The notes: a model not told the origin generated them from the letters alone. Positions 32,395-42,016 are shown, counted from the stretch's first letter. The stretch is DNA of 64,000 bases from J054 sp965223095 (GCA_965223095.1 OZ244979.1:2480001-2544000); one strand, 5' to 3'. Translations and numbers: made by a program.

Positions 32395-33609
32395 CTAGCC
32401 TACAAGCTGATTCAACTCGAAAATTGGCAACAAGATGGCGAGCACGATCAGCAGTACAACCACTCCCATACCCACAATCAGGGCGGGTTCTAGAATGCCA
32501 AGTAGGGCGGCTATGAGTCCATCCATTTCTCGTTCCTGATTGGCCGCGGCTCGGTCTAACATGGTCTCCAATTCACCGCTGGCTTCGCCGCTAGAAATCA
32601 GATGAATGCAAATGGGTGGGAAGAACCCGCCCGCCGCTAAAGACTTGCCAATGGCAGCACCTTCGCGAACACGCGCCGCTGCTTCTTCGACGGCTTCGCG
32701 CATGGGCACATTGGTAAGCACCTGCGCTGAAATGCGCAGGGATTCCAACACGGGTACACCGCTGCCTGTCAGAATACTCAGAGTGCGCGTGAATCTAGCC
32801 GTATTAAAGCCACGATTTAATTTGCCGACGACTGGTAGTCGCAGCAACATTTGATCGAATCGCCGGCGGATATGTACTTTGCGCAGTAGGCGGCTCGCTA
32901 ACCAGACTGCTACCGCGATGCCAACGGCCAAGGCAACACCGTAGCTGCGTAGAAAGTCGCTAGTGCTGATCAAAAACTGCGTGAGGCCGGGTAAGTCTTG
33001 CCCCGTATTTTCAAAAACACCGACGACCTTGGGCACGACATACACCAGCATCAAACTGACGATGCTGATGGCCAGCACGGTTAGTACCACCGGATAGATC
33101 ATGGCGTTCATGATTTTTTGTCGCAATTCTTGTCGATTTTCGGTGTAGTCGGCCAGTCGTTCAAGCACGGCATCCAAATGACCCGACTGTTCACCGGCGG
33201 CCACAGTGGCACGATAGATTTCTGGAAAAGCCTTGGGAAAGTCCGCCAGCCCATCAGCTAGGCTATGACCTTCCATGACTTTTGAACGAACGCCCAACAC
33301 GATGCTCTTAAGCCGTGGCAGTTCATTTTGTTCGCCCACGGCCAGCAGGGCCTCTTCCAGGGGCATCGATGACTTCACCAGAGTTGCCAATTGCCGGGTA
33401 ATCAAGGCTAGATCCGCCGCCGACAAGGAGCGTCGCAGGGTAAAGGACTGTTGCCGGGAACTTTCTTTTTGCGCGACCTCGCCAACGGTCAGCGGCAAGA
33501 GTTTTCGGTCGCGCAGTAGCTGGCGAACTTGGCGGGCGGTATCGCCTTCGATAACGCCCTTGCGCTGCTTACCGGACGGATCTACCGCGGTATATTCAAA
33601 GGCGCCCAT
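32395..33609 (-). CDS. gspF: Type II secretion inner-membrane platform protein GspF
   Basis: Polytopic core of the T2SS inner-membrane platform. 404 residues, normal for GspF. N-terminus FEYTAVDPSGKQRKGVIEGD, two T2SSF domains each with the family cytoplasmic helices, and three membrane helices, the last at the C-terminus (IVGMGVVVLLIVLAILLPI). Its ATG follows directly after the gspE stop codon. No gspG lies downstream: the next gene is the PA3496-like small protein 170 bp away, so the cluster ends here. Confidence 0.95.
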   Translation of the reverse strand: MGAFEYTAVDPSGKQRKGVIEGDTARQVRQLLRDRKLLPLTVGEVAQKESSRQQSFTLRRSLSAADLALITRQLATLVKSSMPLEEALLAVGEQNELPRLKSIVLGVRSKVMEGHSLADGLADFPKAFPEIYRATVAAGEQSGHLDAVLERLADYTENRQELRQKIMNAMIYPVVLTVLAISIVSLMLVYVVPKVVGVFENTGQDLPGLTQFLISTSDFLRSYGVALAVGIAVAVWLASRLLRKVHIRRRFDQMLLRLPVVGKLNRGFNTARFTRTLSILTGSGVPVLESLRISAQVLTNVPMREAVEEAAARVREGAAIGKSLAAGGFFPPICIHLISSGEASGELETMLDRAAANQEREMDGLIAALLGILEPALIVGMGVVVLLIVLAILLPIFELNQLVG

Positions 33610-35157
33610 TTACTCGCCACGGGCAACGCGCAACACTTCCTCAAGGGTCGTGTCGCCGTCTAAAACCCGGCGAATACCATCGTCGCGAATGCTGCGGCTA
33701 CGACTGCGAACATAGGATTCCAATAGATGCTCGCCCGCGCCATCGTGGATCATGGTACGCAATTCATCGTCAATGGTTGCCAGTTCGTAAATGCCCGTAC
33801 GGCCGCGAAACCCTTCGGCGGCGGGCAGATTGGCAGGCGGTCGATATAGGGTGGGCGGATTGGCCGGATCCATCCCCAGGGCACGACACTCATACTCTGA
33901 CGCGGTATAGGCTTCCTTGGTGTCTGGATCTAGCAGGCGCACAAGTCGTTGCGCGAGCACGCCGATTAGGCTTGATGACAGCAGGAAGGGCTCGACGCCC
34001 ATATCCCGCAACCGGGTCACGGCCCCCACGGCAGTGTTGGTATGCAAGGTGGATAACACTAGATGTCCAGTGAGGCTTGCTTGCACCGCGATTTCCGCTG
34101 TTTCTAAGTCGCGAATCTCGCCCACCATGACCACATCAGGATCTTGCCGCAGAATTGCGCGCAGGCCGCGGGCAAAGGTCATGTCGACTTTCGTATTAAC
34201 CTGCGATTGGCCGATGCCATCGATGTAGTACTCAATGGGATCTTCCACCGTCATGATATTGCGCGTGTCGTCGTTGATTCGTTCCAGGGCTGCGTAGAGG
34301 GTTGTGGTTTTACCCGAGCCCGTTGGCCCTGTGACCAGAATGATGCCATGGGGCTTGTGGATCATCTCATCCATGGCTTCCTGATCGTTGGGCTCCATGC
34401 CCAGGTGACTCAGATCCAAGCGCCCCGCCTGTTTATCCAGCAGCCGTAGCACCACCCGCTCACCGTGTCCGGAAGGCATGGTGGAAACACGAACGTCCAC
34501 CGCGCGGCCTGCCACTCGTAGTGAAATTCGCCCATCTTGCGGTAAGCGTTTTTCTGCGATGTCCAGCTTCGACATTACTTTGATTCGAGAGACCACCAGC
34601 GGTGCAACGGCTCGTCGCGATTGCAAAACTTCGCGCAGCACGCCGTCGACGCGAAACCTCACCACCAGCCGATTTTCGAAGGGTTCGATGTGTACATCCG
34701 AGGCATTTTCTTTGACTGCCGAAGTCAGTACCGCATTGATAAGCCGAATGATGGGGGCGTCATCATCGCTTTCTAAGAGATCAGAAGGTTCCGGCAGCTC
34801 CTGCGCCACGCGGAATAAGTCCGTGTCTTCCCCTAAGCCTTCGACCATTTGCATGGCGGAATTCGATTCGCGCTCATAGGTGCTTTGCAAGCGGTCATCA
34901 AATTCCTCGTCATCAACCAGTTGCGGATGCAGCGGGCCGCCGACAAATCGCCGCACTTCGGCCAGCCCTGTCGGGCTTGCGTCTCGACGTACTAGTAGTT
35001 GCGCGCGGCCGTCCACATAATCGTGGATGAGCAAGCCGTGGCGCTTCGCGAACGAGAACGGCAGCAGACGTTCGCCCGATTCGGTAACGATGCCCTCGTC
35101 TAGATCATCAACCGGCAGATTTGCAAGGGCGGTTTCAGGAGGCATCGTGGCGGCCAT
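33610..35157 (-). CDS. gspE: Type II secretion ATPase GspE
   Basis: Hexameric ATPase driving pseudopilus assembly. 515 residues from ATG 35157, one base after the gspD stop. N-terminal N1E region, then the ATPase core with Walker A GPTGSGKTTTLYAALE, the Asp box, Walker B VVMVGEIRDLETAEIA and the His box (LSTLHTNTAVGAVTRL). The zinc-binding tetracysteine insertion of most GspE proteins (CPxC...CxxC) is replaced: the first pair position reads LLDPDTKEAY and the second LYRPPANLPAAEGFRGRTG, with no Cys at any of the four positions. The fold is otherwise complete. Confidence 0.94.
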   Translation of the reverse strand: MAATMPPETALANLPVDDLDEGIVTESGERLLPFSFAKRHGLLIHDYVDGRAQLLVRRDASPTGLAEVRRFVGGPLHPQLVDDEEFDDRLQSTYERESNSAMQMVEGLGEDTDLFRVAQELPEPSDLLESDDDAPIIRLINAVLTSAVKENASDVHIEPFENRLVVRFRVDGVLREVLQSRRAVAPLVVSRIKVMSKLDIAEKRLPQDGRISLRVAGRAVDVRVSTMPSGHGERVVLRLLDKQAGRLDLSHLGMEPNDQEAMDEMIHKPHGIILVTGPTGSGKTTTLYAALERINDDTRNIMTVEDPIEYYIDGIGQSQVNTKVDMTFARGLRAILRQDPDVVMVGEIRDLETAEIAVQASLTGHLVLSTLHTNTAVGAVTRLRDMGVEPFLLSSSLIGVLAQRLVRLLDPDTKEAYTASEYECRALGMDPANPPTLYRPPANLPAAEGFRGRTGIYELATIDDELRTMIHDGAGEHLLESYVRSRSRSIRDDGIRRVLDGDTTLEEVLRVARGE

Positions 35158-35158
35158 T

Positions 35159-37159
35159 TCAAGGTTCCGGCGACTGCTCTTCGGGCGGTAAGCGCAAATC
35201 AATTACTGGTAAATCTTCCTCGGGTGGCCGATTAATATCACGGGGGTCGGCCGGCAGAATTTCCGGCGCGTCGCCCCAGCCATCCAGGTCAGGCAGTGCG
35301 TTCACCGGGTCGCGGCTCAGTTGCAGCTCGCGGATGAAATTGTACTTTGAGTTGGTGACGTAAGCCGCTTGCTCATCGTCGCGCAAAATCGTGGGCTTGA
35401 TGAAGAACATTAAATTGGTTTTCATTTTCACGCGGCTGGTCGAACGGAACAAAGCACCCAGCAAGGGGATGCGGCCAAGAAATGGCACGCGTTCTTCACT
35501 CTCGCGATAGTCATCTTGAATCAATCCGCCGAGTACCAAGATGCCCGCATCCTCGACGATGACAGAAGTGGCGAGATTACGGTTGTTGGTGATGAGGTCG
35601 ACGGCCTGGGCGCTTTCGGCAACATTGGAGATTTCTTGCTCAATCTTTAGTCGCACCGCATCGCCTTCATTGATTTGCGGTGTGATCTTCAGGCTAGTGC
35701 CCACCTGCTGCCGTTCGATGGTTTGGAATGGGCTAATGGCACCACCGGTGGTACCAGTATTGGTGAAACTGCCGGTGACGAAGGGCACTTCCTGGCCGAC
35801 GCTGATTTCGGCTTCTTCGTTATCTAACGTGACTAAAATAGGCGTGCCCATGACATTGGTGTTGGCATCGGCTTCCAGGGCTTCCACCAGTCCAACGAAG
35901 CTCAGGCCGGTGTCCTTAACGCGACCCAAGCCCAGGGTGAGGCCGTCGCCAATAAGTTGCGCAGCATCAGCCCCCACGTTGCCATCGGTGCCGATGGCAC
36001 CGGCAATGCCCGCCACGCCGGCGGTTTTGCTGAAGTTGGTTAGCCCCACCGCATTTTCCAGGTCCGCATCACCCACGGCCCAGGTAATACCCAAATCGGC
36101 TGCGTTTTCCGCGGATACTTCGACGATTACGGTTTCTAAAAGGACTTGTAGGCGGCGAATGTCAAGCTTGTCCACGACGGTCATCATGGAGCTCATGATT
36201 TTTGGCGGCGCGGTAATGATCAGTGCGTTGGTCGGCGTATCGGCCCAAATGGTGATTTCACCGGTTTCCGCGGGTGCGCCGGATTCTGCTGCCTGTTGCT
36301 GATATTGGGTTTGCAACTTGGTCGCCAGCTCTTCAGCGTCAGCGTAGCGCAGATAACGCACTTGCGTGTCGCCGCCATCTTCCAGCGGGGTATCCAGATG
36401 CGTAATCAGGGTACGCAAGCGCAGCCGCTCATTCCGGTCGCCACTGACCAAAATACTGTTGGTGCGCTCATCTGCCACCACCGTTGTGGCGGCGCCATTC
36501 GCGGCACCTTCAGCCCGGGCGCCCTGGGCCAATGCATTCACGATGCGCACAATTTCTGCTGCCGAAGCATTTTCTAGGCGAATCACTTCGTAGTCTTCGT
36601 CACCAGCTTGGTCAATGCGTCGAATAATGCGGAGCATGCGGTCCACGTTGGCCGATCGATCTGAAATGATCAGCATGTTCGAGGCCGGGTAGGCTGCTAG
36701 GTGCCCGTATTGGGGAATGAGCGGGCGTAGAATCGGGACCAACTGCGCAGCCGCTACATTACGCACCTGAATAACCGTCGTGACAATGTCATCCGCGCTG
36801 TTGCCATCGCTAAACTCGTTGCCGGGGACCTGGCGCGCGTTGGCATCGGGCAAAATCTTGATCAAATCGCCCGACGGCACGGCCACGAAACCGTAGACCG
36901 ACAAGATGGACAGGAAGGCGGCATAAAACGCATCCGGTGTCATGGGCGCCGAGGACAGCATGGTCACTTGCGCCTTGACGCGTGGGTCAAGGACGAAATT
37001 TTTACCGGTGACTTCGCCGACGGCCTCAATCACCTGGCGGATATCGGCATCCTTATAGTTCGGCGTGATGGTGGTTTCTTGAGCGATCGCGCCGCCGGCG
37101 GATAGCAGCAGCATTAGGAGGCTCAGCCCTAGGTTTTGACATAAGCCACGTAAATTCAT
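35159..37159 (-). CDS. gspD: Type II secretion secretin GspD
   Basis: Outer-membrane secretin channel. 666 residues with a signal peptide (cleavage after GAIAQ, about residue 27), N0 domain (PNYKDADIRQVIEAVGEVTG), N1-N3 repeats, and the secretin core with EVPFVTGSF and VPFLGRIPLLGALFRS. The acidic Pro-rich C-terminal tail (about 50 residues) could be the pilotin-binding region. It overlaps gspC by four bases and gspE follows after one base. Confidence 0.95.
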   Translation of the reverse strand: MNLRGLCQNLGLSLLMLLLSAGGAIAQETTITPNYKDADIRQVIEAVGEVTGKNFVLDPRVKAQVTMLSSAPMTPDAFYAAFLSILSVYGFVAVPSGDLIKILPDANARQVPGNEFSDGNSADDIVTTVIQVRNVAAAQLVPILRPLIPQYGHLAAYPASNMLIISDRSANVDRMLRIIRRIDQAGDEDYEVIRLENASAAEIVRIVNALAQGARAEGAANGAATTVVADERTNSILVSGDRNERLRLRTLITHLDTPLEDGGDTQVRYLRYADAEELATKLQTQYQQQAAESGAPAETGEITIWADTPTNALIITAPPKIMSSMMTVVDKLDIRRLQVLLETVIVEVSAENAADLGITWAVGDADLENAVGLTNFSKTAGVAGIAGAIGTDGNVGADAAQLIGDGLTLGLGRVKDTGLSFVGLVEALEADANTNVMGTPILVTLDNEEAEISVGQEVPFVTGSFTNTGTTGGAISPFQTIERQQVGTSLKITPQINEGDAVRLKIEQEISNVAESAQAVDLITNNRNLATSVIVEDAGILVLGGLIQDDYRESEERVPFLGRIPLLGALFRSTSRVKMKTNLMFFIKPTILRDDEQAAYVTNSKYNFIRELQLSRDPVNALPDLDGWGDAPEILPADPRDINRPPEEDLPVIDLRLPPEEQSPEP

Positions 37160-38121
37160 TGAGTGGCTCCGTTAGCCAGATCGACCTGGCTGGTATCTAG
37201 CGTCATGACCTCAGATTGCCCGTTGCGCTCAACGGTTAGGCTAACCTGCGTGGCGTCGCCGAGACTGCGAAAAATTTGCATACCTTCGGCCGGATTATTC
37301 AGCGCCATGCCGTTGATTTCTGTGACCAGGTCCCCAGGCCGAAGGCCCAGAGCGGCGAATTGCTGCCGATTGCGCCCCGGATAAACGCGGTAGCCGCGTA
37401 GCTGTCCGTTGGGCATGAAGGGTTGCGGGCGGACAATTTCGGTAAAGCTGGCGGCATTTTCTTGTACCACCTCCTGCACGGTCGGTGTGGGGCGGGTTGC
37501 CGCAGTGCGGCGGCGCGGACTTGTCGTACGACCCTGGTTTTTATTACTGAATTCTCGGGGTAAGCGCAGGGCTTCTAAGATTCCACCGCGATTGAGAATG
37601 ACGCGATCGGGGTGCACTTGATGCAAGGTGGCACCACCAGGGATGGCATCCGCGATGAAATAGGGCTGTTCCTTCCCGCTGTCGTCGGCAATGATCGCAT
37701 GGGCCGCCTTGTCATCGGTGGATGCGACCGAGGCGCGCAGGCTCAACTTTAGCCGCGTGTCCGGGGCATCTAAGACGTCCTCGACGGGCTGTGCTTTTGC
37801 CGGCTCGGCATTGGCTTTGCCGAACAATTGGGCCGCCTGGAGGTCTGCATAATCAGTCGCTTGGCGGTCACGCGAACTCACCGTGCCGCTTGGGCTGGGC
37901 GGCGTCCAGTCCGCCACGGTGGGTTGTGGATAGAGAATCCAAACTAAGCGGGCCAGATACCAAGCTAGTACTACTGTTAGGACCAGACAGACCCAGAACG
38001 GCAAGCGCTGGCTGGCCTGCGCTAGCCATTGTTCCGGCGATTGATCGCTCCAATTAGAAATAAGGTTTTGTACGTTCAAAAAGTGCGCCGACACGTCGCG
38101 GCCGTGGCTGACCAGCGACAT
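37156..38121 (-). CDS. gspC: Type II secretion protein GspC
   Basis: Inner-membrane linker between the platform and the secretin. 321 residues: cytoplasmic N-terminus, one membrane helix (LPFWVCLVLTVVLAWYLARL, about 39-58), a Pro/Ser linker, the HR domain (about 88-170, QLFGKANAEPAKAQPV and following strands) and a C-terminal PDZ domain (ALGLRPGDLVTEINGMALNN). First gene of the gspC-D-E-F operon. Upstream sequence holds an 11-bp-period direct repeat that may be a regulator site. Confidence 0.9.
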   Translation of the reverse strand: MSLVSHGRDVSAHFLNVQNLISNWSDQSPEQWLAQASQRLPFWVCLVLTVVLAWYLARLVWILYPQPTVADWTPPSPSGTVSSRDRQATDYADLQAAQLFGKANAEPAKAQPVEDVLDAPDTRLKLSLRASVASTDDKAAHAIIADDSGKEQPYFIADAIPGGATLHQVHPDRVILNRGGILEALRLPREFSNKNQGRTTSPRRRTAATRPTPTVQEVVQENAASFTEIVRPQPFMPNGQLRGYRVYPGRNRQQFAALGLRPGDLVTEINGMALNNPAEGMQIFRSLGDATQVSLTVERNGQSEVMTLDTSQVDLANGATQ

Positions 38122-38138
38122 ATTAGAAGTTTAATGAA

Positions 38139-38157
38139 ATGGCATAATAATGGCATA
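38139..38157 (-). promoter_or_regulatory. Direct repeat with 11-bp period upstream of gspC
   Basis: ATGGCATA occurs at 38139-38146 and again at 38150-38157, one helical turn apart, 18 bp upstream of the gspC start. OmpR/PhoB-type response regulators bind such direct repeats with an 11-bp period. A separate pair TGTGACA at 38219-38225 and 38236-38242 (17-bp period) lies further toward clpS. No regulator can be named from the sequence. Confidence 0.35.
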
Positions 38158-38367
38158 CGGCCCAAGCGCAAGAATATAGACCAAATTCCTTGTGAAGCAG
38201 CGAATTGGGCCCCATATTTGTGACACATTGGCAAATGTGACAAAACGCCGGCGGGCACAGTATGCGCGTATCCGTAGATGGGCTGGACCTTCAAGTACGG
38301 GGGTTCATCGGCGCGGTGGTTTGACTAATTCAGCGGCCAGGGGCCGCAAGGTGAAGAAAGTACATCG

Positions 38368-38703
38368 ATGAGCGGAGAAAACGAACCTGATTTTGGCTTG
38401 CCTGATGATGGCCGCGGGTTGGCGCTCGAGGAGGCAAAGCCAAAGCTTAAGAAACCTCCGCTGTACCGGGTGGTCTTACTCAATGATGACTACACACCCA
38501 TGGAATTCGTGGTTGAGGTTTTGGAACTGGTATTTGGCATGGATAGAACAAAGGCCACGCGCGTGATGTTAGAGGTGCATACCAAAGGTAAAGGTGTGTG
38601 CGGCGTATTCACCTATGAGATTGCCGAAACGAAGGTTGCCCAGGTCAGCTCCTACGCTGAGCAGCATCAACATCCCCTGCTATGCACCCTGGAGGACGCG
38701 TGA
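38368..38703 (+). CDS. clpS: ClpS adaptor of the N-degron pathway
   Basis: Delivers proteins with Leu, Phe, Tyr or Trp N-termini to ClpAP. 111 residues. The binding-pocket motif YRVVLLNDDYTPMEFVVEVL (about residues 32-51) with the Asn-Asp-Asp gate residues is intact, followed by MLEVHTKGKGVCGVFTYEIAE. A flexible acidic N-terminal extension precedes it. clpA starts three bases after the stop. Confidence 0.95.
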   Translation: MSGENEPDFGLPDDGRGLALEEAKPKLKKPPLYRVVLLNDDYTPMEFVVEVLELVFGMDRTKATRVMLEVHTKGKGVCGVFTYEIAETKVAQVSSYAEQHQHPLLCTLEDA

Positions 38704-38706
38704 GCC

Positions 38707-41001
38707 ATGTTGAGTAGCGAGCTTGAATATTGCTTGAACGAGGCCTTCCAGGGCGCACGTTCTGAACGCCACGAATACATTACCGTTGAACATTTGTTGC
38801 TGGCCATCATGGGTATTCCGCAAGTGGCGGATATCTTGAAAGCTTGTGGCGCGAATTTGTCGCGCCTAGCTAAAGAGCTTGAAACTTTTATCGATGATTC
38901 AACGCCCCGGCTGGGCGATGACAGTGATCAAGACGTCCAGCCTACCCTAGGTTTTCAGCGTGTCTTGCAGCGCGCTGTTTTTCATGTCCAGTCCAGTGGC
39001 AAGAAAGAAGTCTTGGGCGAGAACGTATTGGTTGCGATTTTTGGTGAGAAGCAGTCCCACGCGGTTTACTTACTGGGCTTACAAGATTTATCGCGCTTGG
39101 ATATTGTGAATTTCATTGCGCACGGTGTCAGCAGATCGGGTGATCTAGCCAATGCGGATCAAGATGCTGCCGCCAGCGTCGAGGGTGGCGAAGGGGAAGC
39201 GCAGGCCAGTCCCTTGGAAGCTTTCACGGTAAACCTCAACGAACGCTCCCAGGCAGGCAAAATCGATCCGTTGATCGGACGTGCCGATGAGATTGAACGC
39301 ACCATTCAAGTGCTTTGCCGGCGGCGCAAGAATAACCCGCTGTATGTTGGCGAAGCCGGCGTCGGCAAAACGGCTTTGGCCGAGGGCTTGGCCAAGATGA
39401 TCGTCGATGAGCAGGTTCCTTCGGTGCTAACGGATGCCACTATTTACGCCCTTGACATGGGTGCCTTATTGGCGGGCACCAAGTATCGCGGCGATTTTGA
39501 AAAGCGCCTCAAGGGTGTGATTGCGGAACTGGGTAAAGATCCCGGCGCGATCCTGTTTATCGATGAGATTCATACCGTTATTGGTGCGGGCGCTGCATCG
39601 GGTGGGGTGCTAGATGCTTCCAATCTGATTAAGCCGGTGTTGGCCAACGGTGAGTTGCGCTGTATCGGCTCCACCACTTATCGCGAATATCGCGGCATTT
39701 TCGAAAAGGATCATGCTTTAGCGCGGCGGTTTCAAAAAATCGACGTGGTGGAACCCAGTATTGCTGAAACCATAGAAATTCTTAAAGGCTTGCGCTCGCG
39801 CTTTACCGAGCATCACGGCGTGGAGTACACCGACGAGGCTCTAAAGTCAGCCGCCGAATTATCGGCCCGTCATATCAATGAGCGACAGTTACCGGATAAG
39901 GCCATCGATGTGATTGACGAAGCGGGTGCCAGGGTTCGCCTACAGCCTGAAGATTCTCGCGACAGCGCCGTTGACAGCGGGCTCATCGAGGAAGTCGTGG
40001 CCAAGATGGCGCGTATTCCGCCCAAGAGTGTTTCCGCGGACGATCGCGATCAGCTTAGGCATCTGGAGCGAGACCTGCAATTGGTTATCTTTGGCCAAGA
40101 TCAGGCCATCAGCGCCTTGGCCTCGGCCATCAAAATGGCACGTTCAGGCTTGCGCGAACCAGAGAAACCCGTCGGGGCATTCTTGTTTTCCGGTCCAACC
40201 GGCGTGGGTAAAACCGAAGTAACGCGTCAACTGGCCCACTGTCTAGGGATCGAGCTCATTCGCTTTGACATGTCTGAGTATATGGAGCGTCATACGGTCT
40301 CTAGACTGATCGGCGCACCACCGGGTTATGTGGGTTTCGACCAAGGTGGGCTGTTAACCGAGGCGGTTGCCAAGAATCCACATGCGGTGGTGTTACTGGA
40401 TGAAATTGAAAAGGCGCACCCGGAAGTGTTCAACTTGCTATTGCAGGTGATGGATCACGGGAGTTTGACGGATAACAATGGTCGTAAAGCGGATTTCCGC
40501 AATGTGATCATCGTGATGACCACAAATGCCGGTGCCCAGGAAATGAGTCGCTCGTCTATTGGTTTTACCCAGCAAGATCACAGCTCTGACGGCATGTCCG
40601 CGATCAATAAATTGTTCGCGCCCGAATTCCGCAATCGCCTTGATGCCATCATTCAGTTCGAGGCCCTCGATAAAAATTCCGTACTGCGGGTTGTCGATAA
40701 ACTCGTGCTTGAGCTCGAGGCACAATTGGATAATCACGATGTGGTCTTGGAGCTGGATGATGCGGCGCGCCAGTGGATTGCTGAGCGCGGTTACGATCCG
40801 AAAATGGGGGCGCGTCCGATGTCAAGGGTTATTCAAGAACATGTTAAACGGCCATTGGCAGAACTGCTATTGTTTGGTGAACTGGCGGATGGCGGATCTG
40901 TGTGTATCGTCGTGACCGATGACGACGAACTGGGCTTGATCGCGACGCCCCACACGCAGAAACTCAAACAGTTGTCAGAGCCTACGCCGGCGGACGGCTA
41001 G
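38707..41001 (+). CDS. clpA: ATP-dependent Clp protease ATP-binding subunit ClpA
   Basis: AAA+ unfoldase that works with ClpP. 764 residues: N-domain (about 1-140), D1 with Walker A GEAGVGKTALAEGLAK and Walker B ILFIDEIHTVIGAG, D2 with GPTGVGKTEVTRQLAH and VVLLDEIEKAHPEV, and no ClpB-type middle coiled coil. Coupled to clpS. It ends eight bases before the convergent infA stop. Confidence 0.96.
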   Translation: MLSSELEYCLNEAFQGARSERHEYITVEHLLLAIMGIPQVADILKACGANLSRLAKELETFIDDSTPRLGDDSDQDVQPTLGFQRVLQRAVFHVQSSGKKEVLGENVLVAIFGEKQSHAVYLLGLQDLSRLDIVNFIAHGVSRSGDLANADQDAAASVEGGEGEAQASPLEAFTVNLNERSQAGKIDPLIGRADEIERTIQVLCRRRKNNPLYVGEAGVGKTALAEGLAKMIVDEQVPSVLTDATIYALDMGALLAGTKYRGDFEKRLKGVIAELGKDPGAILFIDEIHTVIGAGAASGGVLDASNLIKPVLANGELRCIGSTTYREYRGIFEKDHALARRFQKIDVVEPSIAETIEILKGLRSRFTEHHGVEYTDEALKSAAELSARHINERQLPDKAIDVIDEAGARVRLQPEDSRDSAVDSGLIEEVVAKMARIPPKSVSADDRDQLRHLERDLQLVIFGQDQAISALASAIKMARSGLREPEKPVGAFLFSGPTGVGKTEVTRQLAHCLGIELIRFDMSEYMERHTVSRLIGAPPGYVGFDQGGLLTEAVAKNPHAVVLLDEIEKAHPEVFNLLLQVMDHGSLTDNNGRKADFRNVIIVMTTNAGAQEMSRSSIGFTQQDHSSDGMSAINKLFAPEFRNRLDAIIQFEALDKNSVLRVVDKLVLELEAQLDNHDVVLELDDAARQWIAERGYDPKMGARPMSRVIQEHVKRPLAELLLFGELADGGSVCIVVTDDDELGLIATPHTQKLKQLSEPTPADG

Positions 41002-41009
41002 CTCTAGAG

Positions 41010-41228
41010 TCAACGCGCGCGATAGATGATTCGCCCCTTAGTCAAATCATAGGGCGTCAGTTCGACGGTCACGCGGTCGCCCGTCAAAATACGAATGTAG
41101 TGCTTACGCATTTTGCCCGAAATATGCGCGGTGACTAAGTGACCATTATCCAATTCCACTCGAAAAGTGGTATTGGGTAAGGTTTCAGTGACGACGCCTT
41201 CAAGCTGTATGGCTTCTTCTTTAGCCAT
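41010..41228 (-). CDS. infA: Translation initiation factor IF-1
   Basis: Essential initiation factor binding the 30S A site. 72 residues, exactly the usual length, starting MAKEEAIQLEGVVTETLPNT and ending with GRIIYRAR; a single OB fold. The longer open frame upstream of this ATG has no similarity to IF-1. Location between clpA and aat is conserved in gammaproteobacteria. Confidence 0.97.
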   Translation of the reverse strand: MAKEEAIQLEGVVTETLPNTTFRVELDNGHLVTAHISGKMRKHYIRILTGDRVTVELTPYDLTKGRIIYRAR

Positions 41229-41299
41229 TTGGATCCTCTGGCAACAGCCGCGCATTGTGCAAGATGTGGCACAGGCGCGCAAGCAAGCTGTTGCAGAGC

Positions 41300-42016
41300 C
41301 TAGAGCAGGTCGCTGGTGGCTTGTTGGGCTTGGGGCCAGAATTTCGGCCCGGGCAAGCTGCAAAAACGATCTAAGCTTTCCAGGAATTGCTCTCGGTGAA
41401 GTAGCCGGCTACCCATTGTGGCGAGATGCTGTGATGGCAGTTGGCAGTCGATCAGTCCAATGTGCTCATAGCGGGCGAAATTCATCAACTTGGCCATGGC
41501 GACTTTCGACGCATCGCTGGCACGGCTGAACATGGATTCGCCGAAAAAAACTTGGCCCAAACTCACGCCATAGATGCCACCAACGAGTTTGTTGCCTTGC
41601 CAAGTTTCCAATGAATGAGCATGGCCCATTTCATGTAGTTCAAGATAGGCGCTGTGCATTTCCGGTGTGATCCAAGTGCCGCCGTCAGCACGCATTGCGG
41701 CGCAGTCAGCAATCACGGCAGAAAATGCCTGGTCCACGGAAACGCGATAGTCATTGCGACGAAGTCGGCGCCGCAAACTCCTAGAGATATGCATTTCGTG
41801 TGGAAAGAGCACAGCACGCGGATTGGGCGACCACCATAAAATAGGTTGTCCGTCGTTGTACCAGGGAAAAATGCCCCGCCGGTAGGCGGCTAACAATCTT
41901 TCACTGGACAAGTCTCCACCGATGGCTAATAGGCCGTCGGGGTCTTTTAGCGCATGACAGGGGTGGGGAAATGCATCGGGTGGATCTGTGGGCCGCAGCC
42001 ACGCCAGCTCAGTCAT
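41300..42016 (-). CDS. aat: Leucyl/phenylalanyl-tRNA--protein transferase
   Basis: Adds Leu or Phe to N-terminal Arg/Lys of proteins, making them ClpS substrates. 238 residues with the family start FPHPCHALKDPDGLLAIGGD, then RRGIFPWYNDGQPILWWSP and VFFGESMFSR, plus DCQLPSQHLATMGS. It overlaps by eight bases the FemAB-like gene that precedes it on the minus strand. With clpS-clpA next door the whole N-degron branch is clustered. Confidence 0.96.
   Translation of the reverse strand: MTELAWLRPTDPPDAFPHPCHALKDPDGLLAIGGDLSSERLLAAYRRGIFPWYNDGQPILWWSPNPRAVLFPHEMHISRSLRRRLRRNDYRVSVDQAFSAVIADCAAMRADGGTWITPEMHSAYLELHEMGHAHSLETWQGNKLVGGIYGVSLGQVFFGESMFSRASDASKVAMAKLMNFARYEHIGLIDCQLPSQHLATMGSRLLHREQFLESLDRFCSLPGPKFWPQAQQATSDLL

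Noticed and set aside
35541..36302. 253-codon plus-strand frame inside gspD
   Set aside because: Antisense to the conserved secretin domains; low-complexity Ser/Pro/Ala content without motif.
38219..38242. CRP-like site upstream of clpS
   Set aside because: The TGTGA elements are in direct, not inverted, orientation, so they do not form the TGTGA-N6-TCACA palindrome.
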